A stretch of 64,000 nt of DNA, from the NCBI GenBank assembly GCA_044353505.1, contig JBILBU010000002.1:1-64000 (forward strand), read 5' to 3'. The notes below the pieces were generated by a model. That model had not been told where the DNA came from. It did not search any database and was given only the letters and a program-made list of their open reading frames with translations. Of the stretch, positions 1-8,035 are shown piece after piece; positions within the stretch are counted from its first letter, which is position 1, and every line of letters starts with the position of its first letter. This DNA comes from Pollutibacter sp044353505. GTDB taxonomy: Bacteria; Bacteroidota; Bacteroidia; Chitinophagales; Chitinophagaceae. Both the position numbers and the translations under genes were made by a program.

Positions 1-312
1 AAGCATCTTGATATGGAAGTATTTGGCTTTAGGGCTGGGGCCTTTACCTACATCACCGACGCCAATCATATCGACGAACTGCAAAAGGAAAAGATTAAGG
101 GATCTGATGTGCTCGTGATTAACGCATTGAGAAAAGAAAAACATGTCTCTCATTTCAATTTACAAGAGGCCATTGATTTAGCTGCCGAGCTTAATATCCC
201 CAAGACTTATTTTACGCATATAAGTCACCAGATGGGATTCCATGAGGAAGTTAATGCTGCGCTGCCACAAGGAATGCAGTTGGCCCACGATGGCCTGATT
301 ATTTCTGTTTAA
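1..312 (+). CDS. MBL-fold metallo-hydrolase, C-terminal part
   Basis: The reading frame is open from base 1, so the 5' end lies outside the window; 103 codons remain. The visible part matches the C-terminal end of the Lactamase_B_2 / PhnP-like metallo-beta-lactamase fold. It has a buried strand around ITDANHID, then TYFTHISHQMGFHEE, where the histidines fit the last metal ligand region, and a closing LAHDGLIISV strand typical of this group. Members are cytosolic metal-dependent phosphodiesterases or similar hydrolases. The N-terminal HxHxDH motif would be upstream and cannot be checked, so the substrate is unknown. Confidence 0.85.
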   Translation, partial: KHLDMEVFGFRAGAFTYITDANHIDELQKEKIKGSDVLVINALRKEKHVSHFNLQEAIDLAAELNIPKTYFTHISHQMGFHEEVNAALPQGMQLAHDGLIISV

Positions 313-361
313 AAACATTTCAATCTGTCTTTTTCCACTTCTTTACAACCAGCTGTATGCA

Positions 362-369
362 TAGGTTTG
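362..369 (+). promoter_or_regulatory. -7 promoter box for the helix-hairpin-helix gene
   Basis: TAGGTTTG fits the Bacteroidota -7 consensus TAnnTTTG and ends four bases before the ATG at 374. Transcription would start at or next to the start codon, giving a leaderless or nearly leaderless mRNA. No TTG is seen at the -33 position. Confidence 0.5.
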
Positions 370-373
370 ATCT

Positions 374-1108
374 ATGCATATGAACGAACACATAAAGGTC
401 TTCCTGAGTTTTTCTAAAAAAGAGCGAAGGGGGATTTATTTGCTGCTCTCAATCTGTATTCTGCTGTGGGCATTGCCTTTCTTTTTTTCTAGCGATGAGA
501 TTCCAGACAACGTGTTGAAGATAACTCCCTTGGAGATTGATCAAGCCAAGCAGGTGTTGGTGAAGCGCAAAGGGGTAAACAACTTTGAAAACCGCAGTGC
601 CAGGGTATACGATAGAGCGGAGCGTGGCAGACTTTCAACAACAGCCAAAGACAGTTTTCCGAATCGCGATCGGAGGAAGAGTGCTTATGTTGATTTGAGG
701 CAGAATCCTATCGACATCAATAGTGCTGACAGTATTTCATTGGAGAGGCTTCCTGGCATTGGACAAAAGCTTTCATCCAGGATTATTCGTTACCGTGATC
801 GACTTGGGGGATTTGTGCGTGTTTCTCAGCTCATTGAAGTATACGGACTGGCTGATTCAGTCGTGCAGTTAATTTCTCCGATGTTATTTATTGCGGGACA
901 GTATGAGCCTAAAAAAATTGCTGTTAATCGTTTGGGGTATTATGAACTTAGAATACATCCATACATACAGCATGATGTTGCAAAGGCGCTGATTGCGTAC
1001 AGAAATGCCCACGGCCGGTTTTCATCTATCGATGATGTGTACAAGATCATTTCAGTTGGAAGGGAGCAGGCAGAGAAGCTATCTCCATACTTGACTTTTA
1101 ACGATTAA
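374..1108 (+). CDS. Membrane-anchored helix-hairpin-helix (ComEA-like) protein
   Basis: This 244-residue protein has a single membrane segment at residues 20-38 (GIYLLLSICILLWALPFFF), a polar low-complexity linker, then two helix-hairpin-helix units. The first is at about 113-160, with DINSADSISLERLPGIG; the second is at about 190-240, with YIQHDVAKALIAYRNAHG. Such domains bind DNA without sequence specificity, and ComEA-type proteins work in DNA uptake. The topology suggests a short cytosolic tail and the DNA-binding part outside the cytoplasm. A second ATG lies two codons downstream. The gene converges on the small gene at 1105-1281 and overlaps it by four bases. A role in DNA uptake is inferred from the family only. 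Confidence 0.8.
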   Translation: MHMNEHIKVFLSFSKKERRGIYLLLSICILLWALPFFFSSDEIPDNVLKITPLEIDQAKQVLVKRKGVNNFENRSARVYDRAERGRLSTTAKDSFPNRDRRKSAYVDLRQNPIDINSADSISLERLPGIGQKLSSRIIRYRDRLGGFVRVSQLIEVYGLADSVVQLISPMLFIAGQYEPKKIAVNRLGYYELRIHPYIQHDVAKALIAYRNAHGRFSSIDDVYKIISVGREQAEKLSPYLTFND

Positions 1109-1281
1109 TCCATGAAATCATCTTCCTGCTTTGGAGCATATTTGTCAAAGAGTTTATCTATGGCGCCGCCAAATACTGGGAACTTTCTTTTTGCAAATTC
1201 TTTTATGATGCGAACGGCTTCCAAGGCCTGTTTTTCGGTCATCCCCGCTTCTTTCATAAGCTGATCAATTAATTCTTTCAT
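1105..1281 (-). CDS. 58-residue helical protein downstream of clpX
   Basis: An ATG at 1281 opens a 58-codon frame. It starts MKELIDQLMKEAGMTEKQA, continues with RKFPVFGGAIDKLFDKY and ends EDDFMD. The pattern is amphipathic helix, turn, short Gly-containing segment and acidic tail. It begins 23 bases after the clpX stop on the same strand, so it is probably the last gene of the tig-clpP-clpP-clpX operon, and its stop overlaps the stop of the convergent gene. I do not assign a family. The position suggests a possible adaptor or modulator of ClpXP, but this is inference from context only. The regular codon use and amphipathic pattern make a chance frame unlikely. Confidence 0.7.
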   Translation of the reverse strand: MKELIDQLMKEAGMTEKQALEAVRIIKEFAKRKFPVFGGAIDKLFDKYAPKQEDDFMD

Positions 1282-1304
1282 GCGGAAGTTGATGGTGAGA
1301 AATC

Positions 1305-2561
1305 TTAAGCAACCTTGAGCAGGTTCATGCGGGCGTGCTCAAATTTTTGTCTAGCGTATGTTTCAGTGACGATGAACTCTTTTACATTTGATGATGGGAG
1401 TTCAAACATTGCGTCTGTAAGAATACTTTCGCAGATTGATCGCAAACCCCTTGCCCCCAATTTATATTCCATTGCCTTTTCAACCATGAAATCCAATACT
1501 GCATCTTCGATCTTGAGCTCAATACCTTCGATTTCAAATAACTTTTTATATTGTTTGAGCAGCGCATTTTTGGGCACACTTAAAATAGCCCTTAATGTTT
1601 CTTTATCAAGCGGATTCAAGTAGGTGACCACTGGAAGTCTGCCAAGCAATTCGGGTATCAATCCAAATGATTTTAGGTCTTGGGCGTTTATAAATCTAAG
1701 CAGGTTGATTTTCATCGCATCCTGTAGATCTTTATTTACATTGAAGCCGATGGCATTGGTGTTTACCCGTCTTGCGATGATTTTGTCTACACCATCAAAG
1801 GCGCCACCGCAGATGAACAAAATATTTTGTGTATTTACTTTGATGAGTTTTTGGTCTGGATGCTTTCTTCCACCTTGCGGAGGAACAAGCACTTCTGTGC
1901 CTTCCAATAGTTTGAGTAAACCTTGTTGAACACCCTCTCCACTTACATCTCTGGTAATTGATGGGTTATCGCTTTTTCTTGCGATTTTATCAATTTCATC
2001 GATGTATACTATTCCTTTTTCTGCTGCGTCTATGTCGTAGTTGCACACTTGAAGGAGCCTGGTCAATATGCTTTCAACATCTTCTCCAACATATCCGGCT
2101 TCTGTAAAAACTGTTGCATCTACAATTGCAAATGGAACGTTGAGAAGCTTAGCGATTGTTTTGGCTAGAAGGGTTTTACCAGTTCCGGTTTCCCCTACCA
2201 TGATCACGTTGCTCTTTTCTATTTCTATCTCATCTTTATCTGTCTCTTTTTTTCCTTTTGCTCCAGTATTGACTTGGTTGAGTCTTTTGTAGTGATTGTA
2301 GACCGCAACTGCAAGAATCTTCTTCGCCTCATCTTGTCCAATTACATATTCGTCGAGATGTTGCTTAAGTTCTACGGGTTTTTTTACAGAGAGTTTGTAT
2401 GCAGATTTATTATCCTGCTTTGAAGTTACTTCCTGTTGCACGATTTCGAGTGCATGATCTACACACTCTTCACAGATATGGCCCTCATGTCCGGCAATGA
2501 GTATTTTAACTTCATCTCGGTTTTTTCCGCAGAAAGAACATTTCAGGGTTGATTTTGCCAT
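1305..2561 (-). CDS. clpX: ATP-dependent Clp protease ATP-binding subunit ClpX
   Basis: ClpX is the hexameric AAA+ unfoldase that feeds tagged substrates to ClpP. The 418 residues match the usual length. The N-terminal zinc-binding domain has Cys8, Cys11, Cys30 and Cys33. Walker A is GETGTGKT at 123-130, Walker B is in VYIDEIDK, and the pore loop is AGYVGED. The RKH loop is seen in GGRKHPD, and the ClpP-docking IGF loop is present in TNAIGFNV. An extra charged stretch (KGKKETDKDEIEIEK) precedes Walker A. It lies 49 bases behind the second clpP gene on the same strand, so the whole ClpXP machine is encoded together. All key motifs are intact. Confidence 0.98.
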   Translation of the reverse strand: MAKSTLKCSFCGKNRDEVKILIAGHEGHICEECVDHALEIVQQEVTSKQDNKSAYKLSVKKPVELKQHLDEYVIGQDEAKKILAVAVYNHYKRLNQVNTGAKGKKETDKDEIEIEKSNVIMVGETGTGKTLLAKTIAKLLNVPFAIVDATVFTEAGYVGEDVESILTRLLQVCNYDIDAAEKGIVYIDEIDKIARKSDNPSITRDVSGEGVQQGLLKLLEGTEVLVPPQGGRKHPDQKLIKVNTQNILFICGGAFDGVDKIIARRVNTNAIGFNVNKDLQDAMKINLLRFINAQDLKSFGLIPELLGRLPVVTYLNPLDKETLRAILSVPKNALLKQYKKLFEIEGIELKIEDAVLDFMVEKAMEYKLGARGLRSICESILTDAMFELPSSNVKEFIVTETYARQKFEHARMNLLKVA

Positions 2562-2610
2562 AATCAGAGCTTAGTTGGTAATTGGTCTTGTGCCAATAAT
2601 AAACGGGTTA

Positions 2611-3237
2611 TTAAAGTGTATTCATGATGCCATCTACGATACCGTATTTGATTGACTCTTCAGCGCCCATCCAATAGTCTCTATCAAAGTCTTTCATCAC
2701 CTTTTCAAATTTTTGGCCACAATTGTCTGCCAGTATCTTTGCGCCAAGCGTCTTGATCTTTTTGATTTGCTCAGCCATGATTTCAAGATCAGCTGAAGTT
2801 CCTTGTCCGCCCCCTGATGGTTGGTGAATCATCACTTCGCCGTGAGGGAAAATAAAACGTTTGCCTTTTTCGCCACCACTGAGGAGGATAGACCCCATGG
2901 ATGCGGCCATGCCCATACAAATGGTTGATACCGGGGAGGAAATCATTTGCATGGTATCATAGATGACCATGCCACTGGTTACAACGCCACCTGGACTATT
3001 AATATAAAATTTTATCTCTTTTCCCGGGTCCACAGACTCGAGGAACATAAGACGTGCGGTGATGTCTTTTGCGGATTTGTCATCTACAACACCCCAGAGA
3101 AATATTTTTCTTTGTTCTATAAATTTCTTGTCAAACTTGGCTGCTGACATTATGTTTTCCATGAGCCCGCTATTTTCTTTTGGCTCTTGTTCCTCGTCCA
3201 TGCGATGACCTATGAAGAAAGAATTATTTGATTTCAT
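2611..3237 (-). CDS. clpP: ClpP serine protease, second copy
   Basis: This is a ClpP-family peptidase of 208 residues, with the catalytic triad apparently intact: Ser113 in GMAASMGS, His138 in MIHQPSGG and Asp187 in DFDRDYWM. It has a longer, polar N-terminus (residues 1-30) than typical ClpP, which may be a propeptide or an altered axial gate. It is only 12 bases behind another clpP gene, and the two differ clearly in sequence, so they are paralogues and not a recent duplication. Two ClpPs could form mixed tetradecamers or separate rings; which one docks ClpX cannot be told here. Confidence 0.96.
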   Translation of the reverse strand: MKSNNSFFIGHRMDEEQEPKENSGLMENIMSAAKFDKKFIEQRKIFLWGVVDDKSAKDITARLMFLESVDPGKEIKFYINSPGGVVTSGMVIYDTMQMISSPVSTICMGMAASMGSILLSGGEKGKRFIFPHGEVMIHQPSGGGQGTSADLEIMAEQIKKIKTLGAKILADNCGQKFEKVMKDFDRDYWMGAEESIKYGIVDGIMNTL

Positions 3238-3249
3238 GCTTGTATCAGT

Positions 3250-3942
3250 TTAGGCTTTCTTTTGTTTTTTAGGATTCAAAATTAAAACTTCGTCTACCAG
3301 TCCGTATGCTTTGGCTTCCAAGGCAGTCATCCAGAAATCCCTATCAAAATCCTTTTCAATCTTTTTTACTGTCTGCCCACTATGCTGTGAAACGACTTCA
3401 TACAATTCCTGTTTCAGTTTTTTTACTTGTGAAACTGTAATTTCAATATCACTAGCTTGTCCGCCTGCGCCTGCACTTGGTTGGTGCATCATGATTCTTG
3501 AATGCTTAAGTGCAGTTCTTTTTCCTTCGGTGCCTGCGCACATGAGTACGGCTGCCATACTGGCTGCAACACCAATACAGATCGTGGATACATCAGGAGT
3601 TACATATTGCATCGTGTCGTATACTCCAAGTCCTGAATACACTGATCCTCCTGGGCTGTTGATATACATTTGGATATCACGCGTGCGGTCTGTACTGTCT
3701 AGGAACAGCAACTGCGCTGTGATGATGTTGGCTACTTCGTCTGTGATGGGGTATCCTAAAAAAATGATGCGGTCCATCATCAACCTGCTGTATACATCCA
3801 TCACGGCAACATTCATTGGGCGCTCCTCGATGATGTTTGGGGTGAGGTTAGTAACCATATGATTGGTGTAGCTGTGCAGCGTATTGCTGGAGATACGCCT
3901 GTCTTTTATTGCAAATTTCTCGAATTCCTTTCCAAGGTTCAT
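3250..3942 (-). CDS. clpP: ClpP serine protease, first copy
   Basis: I chose the ATG at 3942 (MNLGKEFEKFAIK), giving 230 residues, because the sequence further upstream (reading MWHNIWLIF) looks non-coding and homologues begin at this point. The catalytic triad is Ser128 (GVAASMAA), His153 (IMMHQPSAG) and Asp202 (DFDRDFWM). The oligomerisation and substrate-groove segment MYINSPGGSVYSGLG is present. A lysine-rich tail (NPKKQKKA) ends the protein. It lies between tig and the second clpP on the same strand and acts with ClpX in cytosolic protein turnover. Confidence 0.96.
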   Translation of the reverse strand: MNLGKEFEKFAIKDRRISSNTLHSYTNHMVTNLTPNIIEERPMNVAVMDVYSRLMMDRIIFLGYPITDEVANIITAQLLFLDSTDRTRDIQMYINSPGGSVYSGLGVYDTMQYVTPDVSTICIGVAASMAAVLMCAGTEGKRTALKHSRIMMHQPSAGAGGQASDIEITVSQVKKLKQELYEVVSQHSGQTVKKIEKDFDRDFWMTALEAKAYGLVDEVLILNPKKQKKA

Positions 3943-4124
3943 GGTAATGGCTTTGATTAGGCAATTTAAAGTAAATATCAACCAAATATTGTGCCACAAT
4001 GCAATAAGACGTCAGAAGTCAGATTCCACATGTCAGAACGGTGCTGATTTATCTACTTTTTGGTAAAAATCAGTTAAAATGGCTTTGATGAATGTTTCAG
4101 CCGGCGGTCAAAAATGAGTTAAGA

Positions 4125-5495
4125 TTAATGGTTGTGCTTCTCTTGCAAGGCAAGAAATTCAGCAGCGGTCATTTTTTTCTCAACTGGCTTGGCTTGTGAA
4201 GCTGCCCAGGCAAGTACTTTGGAGCTAAACACCCTTTGATAGGCACTTTCAACCTGTTGTTTGTCTTCCATCATCCGCTCAACATAGCTGTCGAGCCAAT
4301 CGTAGTTTCCGCCCATGTTCATGGAGCCAAAGTAGCCCATGAGTTGTTGGCGGAGGCTGTCTACAATTTCTTCGCGGCCAACTTGTATTGAATTGGCAGT
4401 ACCAATTTCATTGCTTACAAGTGTCCACCTAAGTTGGTTAAGGAATGCAGGGAATTCTTTTTCTATTTCTTCTTCAGATTGTTCTTTTTCTCCGCTCTTT
4501 TGAAGCCATTTTTTCAGGAATGCTTCAGGGAAGTCCATTTTCGTTTTTTCAGATAGCAAGTGAAACAACTCATGCTCCAACAAATGGCTTGCCTGATGTT
4601 TCCAGTATGCGGCTATTTGTGTGCTTATTTCAGATCTGAATGCTTCTTCTGTAGCGATCTCTTTACCTGGCATTGCTTCTTTGAAGAAAGTTTCGTCCAT
4701 CTCTCTTTTCTCTACAAAGCCAAGCTTGCTGATGTTCAGCACAAAATGTTGAGCCAGGTCTTCGGCATTGTCTTTGTTAAGTCCAAGATCTCCCGCTACC
4801 CATTCTCTTTCTTTGTCTTCAAAAGCAGACGAAAGCTGTATTACAAGCGTATCATCTTTTTTCTTGCCAAGCAATTGTTTGCGGGCAGATTCACTGAAAT
4901 ATTTTAGCAACAAAGAGTTTTCTTTCTTTTCAGCACCCTCTTCAATATTTCCTAGTGCATCAGATTTTTGAAATGATACATTAAGTACATCTTCTTCTCT
5001 TGTGATCGTCTCTGGTTCAGTCATCTTTCCAAGACGCTGTTGCATTCTCTCTATTTCCTCTTCGATCATTTCGTCTGTAACTTCAACAACATTAAGTGTT
5101 GTAGCTGCAGTAGCGATATCGGGAATAGTGAATTCAGGCTTGAGGCCCAATTCGAATGAGAAAGAATAATCTTTGGGTTCATTGAAATTAAAAAGGGCAG
5201 GATCATTGGCATCCTCTGGTAATGGTTGTCCGAGGTAAGCAATATTTTCTGTTTGCAGATACTGCATCAAATCATTTTCGATAATGCGCAATACTTCTTC
5301 GGTGAAGACAGAAGCACCGTACATTTTCTTTACTACACCGGTCGGAACCATTCCTTTTCTGAAACCTGGTATATTGGCAGTCTTTGCATATTTTTTTAGC
5401 GATGCTTCATATGCTGGGGTATAATCTGAGGGAGAAACAGTAACCGTTATCCTTTCGTGGAGGGGAGCGATTTGCTCCCTTGTGATTTGTGCCAT
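4125..5495 (-). CDS. tig: Trigger factor, ribosome-associated chaperone
   Basis: This 456-residue protein starts MAQITREQIAPLHERITVTV. The N-terminal ribosome-binding domain carries the signature IPGFRKGMVP. A divergent middle domain follows at about 150-250, then a long helical C-terminal domain rich in Glu, Lys and Gln that forms the chaperone arms. The middle domain shows no clear FKBP active-site motif, so prolyl isomerase activity may be weak or absent. The protein binds near the ribosome exit tunnel and holds nascent chains. It lies upstream of clpP-clpP-clpX, an arrangement found in many bacteria. tRNA-Leu lies 31 bases upstream in the same direction. Confidence 0.95.
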   Translation of the reverse strand: MAQITREQIAPLHERITVTVSPSDYTPAYEASLKKYAKTANIPGFRKGMVPTGVVKKMYGASVFTEEVLRIIENDLMQYLQTENIAYLGQPLPEDANDPALFNFNEPKDYSFSFELGLKPEFTIPDIATAATTLNVVEVTDEMIEEEIERMQQRLGKMTEPETITREEDVLNVSFQKSDALGNIEEGAEKKENSLLLKYFSESARKQLLGKKKDDTLVIQLSSAFEDKEREWVAGDLGLNKDNAEDLAQHFVLNISKLGFVEKREMDETFFKEAMPGKEIATEEAFRSEISTQIAAYWKHQASHLLEHELFHLLSEKTKMDFPEAFLKKWLQKSGEKEQSEEEIEKEFPAFLNQLRWTLVSNEIGTANSIQVGREEIVDSLRQQLMGYFGSMNMGGNYDWLDSYVERMMEDKQQVESAYQRVFSSKVLAWAASQAKPVEKKMTAAEFLALQEKHNH

Positions 5496-5526
5496 ACGTT
5501 AAATTAATTGAAAGAAAAGAGCTGTG

Positions 5527-5608
5527 TGCGGGTGGAGGGACTCGAACCCCCAAGCCTCGCGGCACCAGATCCTAAGTCTGGCGTGTCTACCAATTTCACC
5601 ACACCCGC
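5527..5608 (-). tRNA. tRNA-Leu (anticodon TAG)
   Basis: The minus strand folds as an 82-nt type II tRNA. The acceptor stem GCGGGTG pairs with CACCCGC and is followed by discriminator A. The anticodon stem CCAGA/TCTGG encloses loop CTTAGGA, so the anticodon is TAG. A variable arm follows, then a T-arm with GGTTCGAGTCC. CCA is not encoded, since the next bases are CAC. It lies just upstream of tig in the same direction and may share its transcript. Confidence 0.97.
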
Positions 5609-5616
5609 ATTTTTTG

Positions 5617-5637
5617 CTGCCTAAAACTCTAAGGCAG
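5617..5637. other. Small stem-loop before tRNA-Leu
   Basis: CTGCCT and AGGCAG form a 6 bp stem with a 9-nt loop, eight bases from the 5' end of tRNA-Leu. It may be part of the 5' leader that is removed during tRNA processing. The T-rich side faces the tRNA, so it does not look like a terminator in either direction. Confidence 0.35.
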
Positions 5638-5659
5638 TAGCTCTTTTCAAATAGGGTGG

Positions 5660-5667
5660 CAAAGGTA
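5660..5667 (-). promoter_or_regulatory. Possible -7 box for tRNA-Leu/tig
   Basis: On the minus strand this reads TACCTTTG, an exact TAnnTTTG match, 51 bases before the tRNA-Leu 5' end. No TTG lies 19-21 bases upstream, so support is partial. Confidence 0.4.
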
Positions 5668-5708
5668 GCAGTTTCGGATGAAAAAAAGGCATTCCAAACG
5701 AATTTCAG

Positions 5709-5716
5709 TAAATTTG
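5709..5716 (+). promoter_or_regulatory. -7 promoter box for the Rel/SpoT gene
   Basis: TAAATTTG matches TAnnTTTG and ends five bases before the ATG at 5722. It predicts a transcript starting at the start codon, and it argues against the GTG at 5656 as start because that codon would be untranscribed. Confidence 0.5.
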
Positions 5717-5721
5717 GATTA

Positions 5722-7962
5722 ATGGACACCCCGGTAAAAGATATTGAGCTTCCTCCTTACAACCTGAATGATGAGCAGGAAAAAAAGGAGATTGTCCGTC
5801 GTTACCGGGCTTTACTGAGGGCGCTCAAGCCTAAATTGAAGACGGGCGACAAGGAATTGATTCGTTCTGCCTTTGAAATTGCCGTAGAAGCCCACAAAAC
5901 AATGCGAAGAAAAAGTGGGGAGCCTTATATTTTTCACCCCCTGGCAGTGGCGATGATATGTGTTGAGGAAATTGGGTTGGGCGTTCGATCAACCATATGC
6001 GCTCTTTTGCATGATACTGTTGAAGATACAGACATCAACCTAGAAGATATTCAGACTGAGTTCGGACTCGAAATAAGCAAAATCATTGATGGCCTAACCA
6101 AGATCTCCACGGTTGTAGACAACAACACAAGCCAACAGGCAGACAATTTCAGAAAAATTCTGTTGACACTAACGGATGACCCAAGGGTTATTTTAATCAA
6201 GCTGGCAGATCGTTTGCACAACATGCGCACACTCGACAGCATGAAGCGAGAGAAGCAGTTGAAGGTTTCTTCTGAGACGGTGTATGTTTATGCTCCGCTT
6301 GCTCACCGAATGGGTTTGTATGAGGTGAAAACAGAGATGGAAGACTTGGCCATGAAATATCTGGAGCCAGAGATCTATCACCAAATTGCAAAAAAACTTG
6401 CCGAGACCAAAAGAGAGAGAGCACGATATGTCAATGAATTTATCAAGCCAGTAAAGGAAAAGCTTGATCGTGGCGGATTCAGTTATGAGATTTTTGGACG
6501 TCCCAAATCGATCCATTCGATTTGGAATAAAATGAAGAAAAAAAATATTGAGTTCGAGGAGGTGTACGACCTGTTTGCAATTCGGGTGATTGTGGATACG
6601 CCTACTAATTCGGAAAAAGAAGCCTGTTGGAAAGTATACTCCTTTGTTACGGATATGTATAGTCCAGCCCCCGAAAGGCTCCGCGATTGGCTTAGTAACC
6701 CCAAGTCTAATGGATACGAAGCGCTACACACCACTGTGATGGGACCACAAGGAAAATGGGTTGAAGTACAGATTCGTTCAAAGCGAATGAATGAGATTGC
6801 GGAAAAGGGTCTTGCTGCGCATTGGAAATATAAAGAGGGAGGGGGCGAAGGGGATAGGTTTGATATTTGGTTCTCTCAAATCAGGGAGGTGCTTGGTAGT
6901 GAAGACATCAGTTCGATTGATTTTCTACAGGATTTCAAAACATCTTTTTTGGCTGAAGAGATCTATGTCTATACGCCCAAGGGCGATGTCAAGATGCTGC
7001 CTGTGGGCTCATCTGCACTTGATTTTGCATTTTCAGTGCATAGCGCCATTGGATCAAAGTGTATTGGCGCCAAAGTAAACCACAAGTTGGTGCCTATTGG
7101 TCATAAGCTGCGAAGTGGTGATCAGATTGAAGTCATTACTTCAAACAAGCAAAAGCCCAGTGAAGATTGGCTTTCTTTTGTTGTGACGGCCAAAGCAAAA
7201 AACAAAATCAAGGATGCCCTCAAGGATGAAAAACGCAAGGTAGCAGAGGATGGAAAATACTTTGCTGAAAAGAAGCTGCATGCAATCGGAGCTGCTTTTT
7301 CTTTACAAAATATTGATGAGCTCGTTTCGTTTTACAAATTAAACTCTCACTTAGATTTATTTTACAGCATTGCCATTAAACAGATTGACCTAAGGGAAAT
7401 CAAGGAGTTTGAGGTAAAGGGAGATCGGATTGAACCGATCCGACCTAAAAAACCTGAACTAACAACCCAAGAGGCGCTGCCTGCAAAAAATGAAATAAAG
7501 AAAGATACGGAGTTGATCATTTTTGGTGAGAGCAGCGACAGGATAGTATACACCCTCGCCAATTGTTGCAAGCCAATCCCAGGGGATGATGTATTTGGAT
7601 TTGTTTCAACAGGCAAGGGTCTTACCATTCACAGAACGAACTGTCCGAATGCCACAAGGCTTTTATCCAGTTTTGGCCACAGGGTTGTTAAGACAAAATG
7701 GGCGAAGAACAAGGAAATCTCTTTTCTTACCGGACTTAAAATTACTGGACTTGACGATGTGGGCGTTATCCATAAGATCACCAATTTAATATCTGGGGAG
7801 TTGAAAATCAATATTAGTGCCATTACTGTGGAGGCAAAAGATGGCATTTTCGAGGGAAACATCCGTTTATATGTGCATGACAAGGATGAGCTTGATCTTT
7901 TATTTCAGAAACTTAAGGGGTTGCCAGGAATACAATCTGTTCAACGTTACGACGTCGAATAA
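5722..7962 (+). CDS. Bifunctional (p)ppGpp synthetase/hydrolase, Rel/SpoT family
   Basis: From the ATG at 5722 (MDTPVKDIELPPY) the protein has 746 residues, the usual length for Rel/SpoT homologues. Domains in order are: a metal-dependent HD hydrolase domain with IFHPLAVAMI and ALLHDTVEDT, which looks active; a synthetase domain with IFGRPKSIHSIWNKM, VYDLFAIRVIV and KSNGYEALHTTV; a TGS domain (EEIYVYTPKGDVKMLP); a Cys-containing region with CCKPIPGDDVFGF; and a C-terminal ACT domain. It makes and degrades the stringent-response alarmone. An in-frame GTG at 5656 would add 22 residues but lies upstream of the predicted promoter box. Whether the gene should be called rel or spoT cannot be decided from one locus. 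Confidence 0.95.
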   Translation: MDTPVKDIELPPYNLNDEQEKKEIVRRYRALLRALKPKLKTGDKELIRSAFEIAVEAHKTMRRKSGEPYIFHPLAVAMICVEEIGLGVRSTICALLHDTVEDTDINLEDIQTEFGLEISKIIDGLTKISTVVDNNTSQQADNFRKILLTLTDDPRVILIKLADRLHNMRTLDSMKREKQLKVSSETVYVYAPLAHRMGLYEVKTEMEDLAMKYLEPEIYHQIAKKLAETKRERARYVNEFIKPVKEKLDRGGFSYEIFGRPKSIHSIWNKMKKKNIEFEEVYDLFAIRVIVDTPTNSEKEACWKVYSFVTDMYSPAPERLRDWLSNPKSNGYEALHTTVMGPQGKWVEVQIRSKRMNEIAEKGLAAHWKYKEGGGEGDRFDIWFSQIREVLGSEDISSIDFLQDFKTSFLAEEIYVYTPKGDVKMLPVGSSALDFAFSVHSAIGSKCIGAKVNHKLVPIGHKLRSGDQIEVITSNKQKPSEDWLSFVVTAKAKNKIKDALKDEKRKVAEDGKYFAEKKLHAIGAAFSLQNIDELVSFYKLNSHLDLFYSIAIKQIDLREIKEFEVKGDRIEPIRPKKPELTTQEALPAKNEIKKDTELIIFGESSDRIVYTLANCCKPIPGDDVFGFVSTGKGLTIHRTNCPNATRLLSSFGHRVVKTKWAKNKEISFLTGLKITGLDDVGVIHKITNLISGELKINISAITVEAKDGIFEGNIRLYVHDKDELDLLFQKLKGLPGIQSVQRYDVE

Positions 7963-8004
7963 TGTGTATAAATATTTATTTTTCTGCCTTTTGTTTCATT
8001 CTAT

Positions 8005-8012
8005 TATTTTTG
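8005..8012 (+). promoter_or_regulatory. Possible -7 box for purA
   Basis: TATTTTTG matches TAnnTTTG, 23 bases before the purA ATG. No -33 TTG lies at 19-21 bases upstream, so this is a weak call. Confidence 0.35.
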
Positions 8013-8035
8013 CCCTTTAACATCTAAATTATTTT

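Noticed and set aside
4011..4040. Short GTCAGA repeats between tig and clpP
   Set aside because: Three copies with uneven spacing (7 and 13 bases) in a 182 bp gap are too few to call a repeat element.
5656..5721. GTG-started N-terminal extension of the Rel/SpoT protein
   Set aside because: It overlaps the predicted promoter box and has low-complexity sequence; homologues begin near the ATG at 5722.
5499..5729. A 76-codon minus-strand frame over tRNA-Leu
   Set aside because: Most of it is the complement of the tRNA gene, a common source of false proteins.
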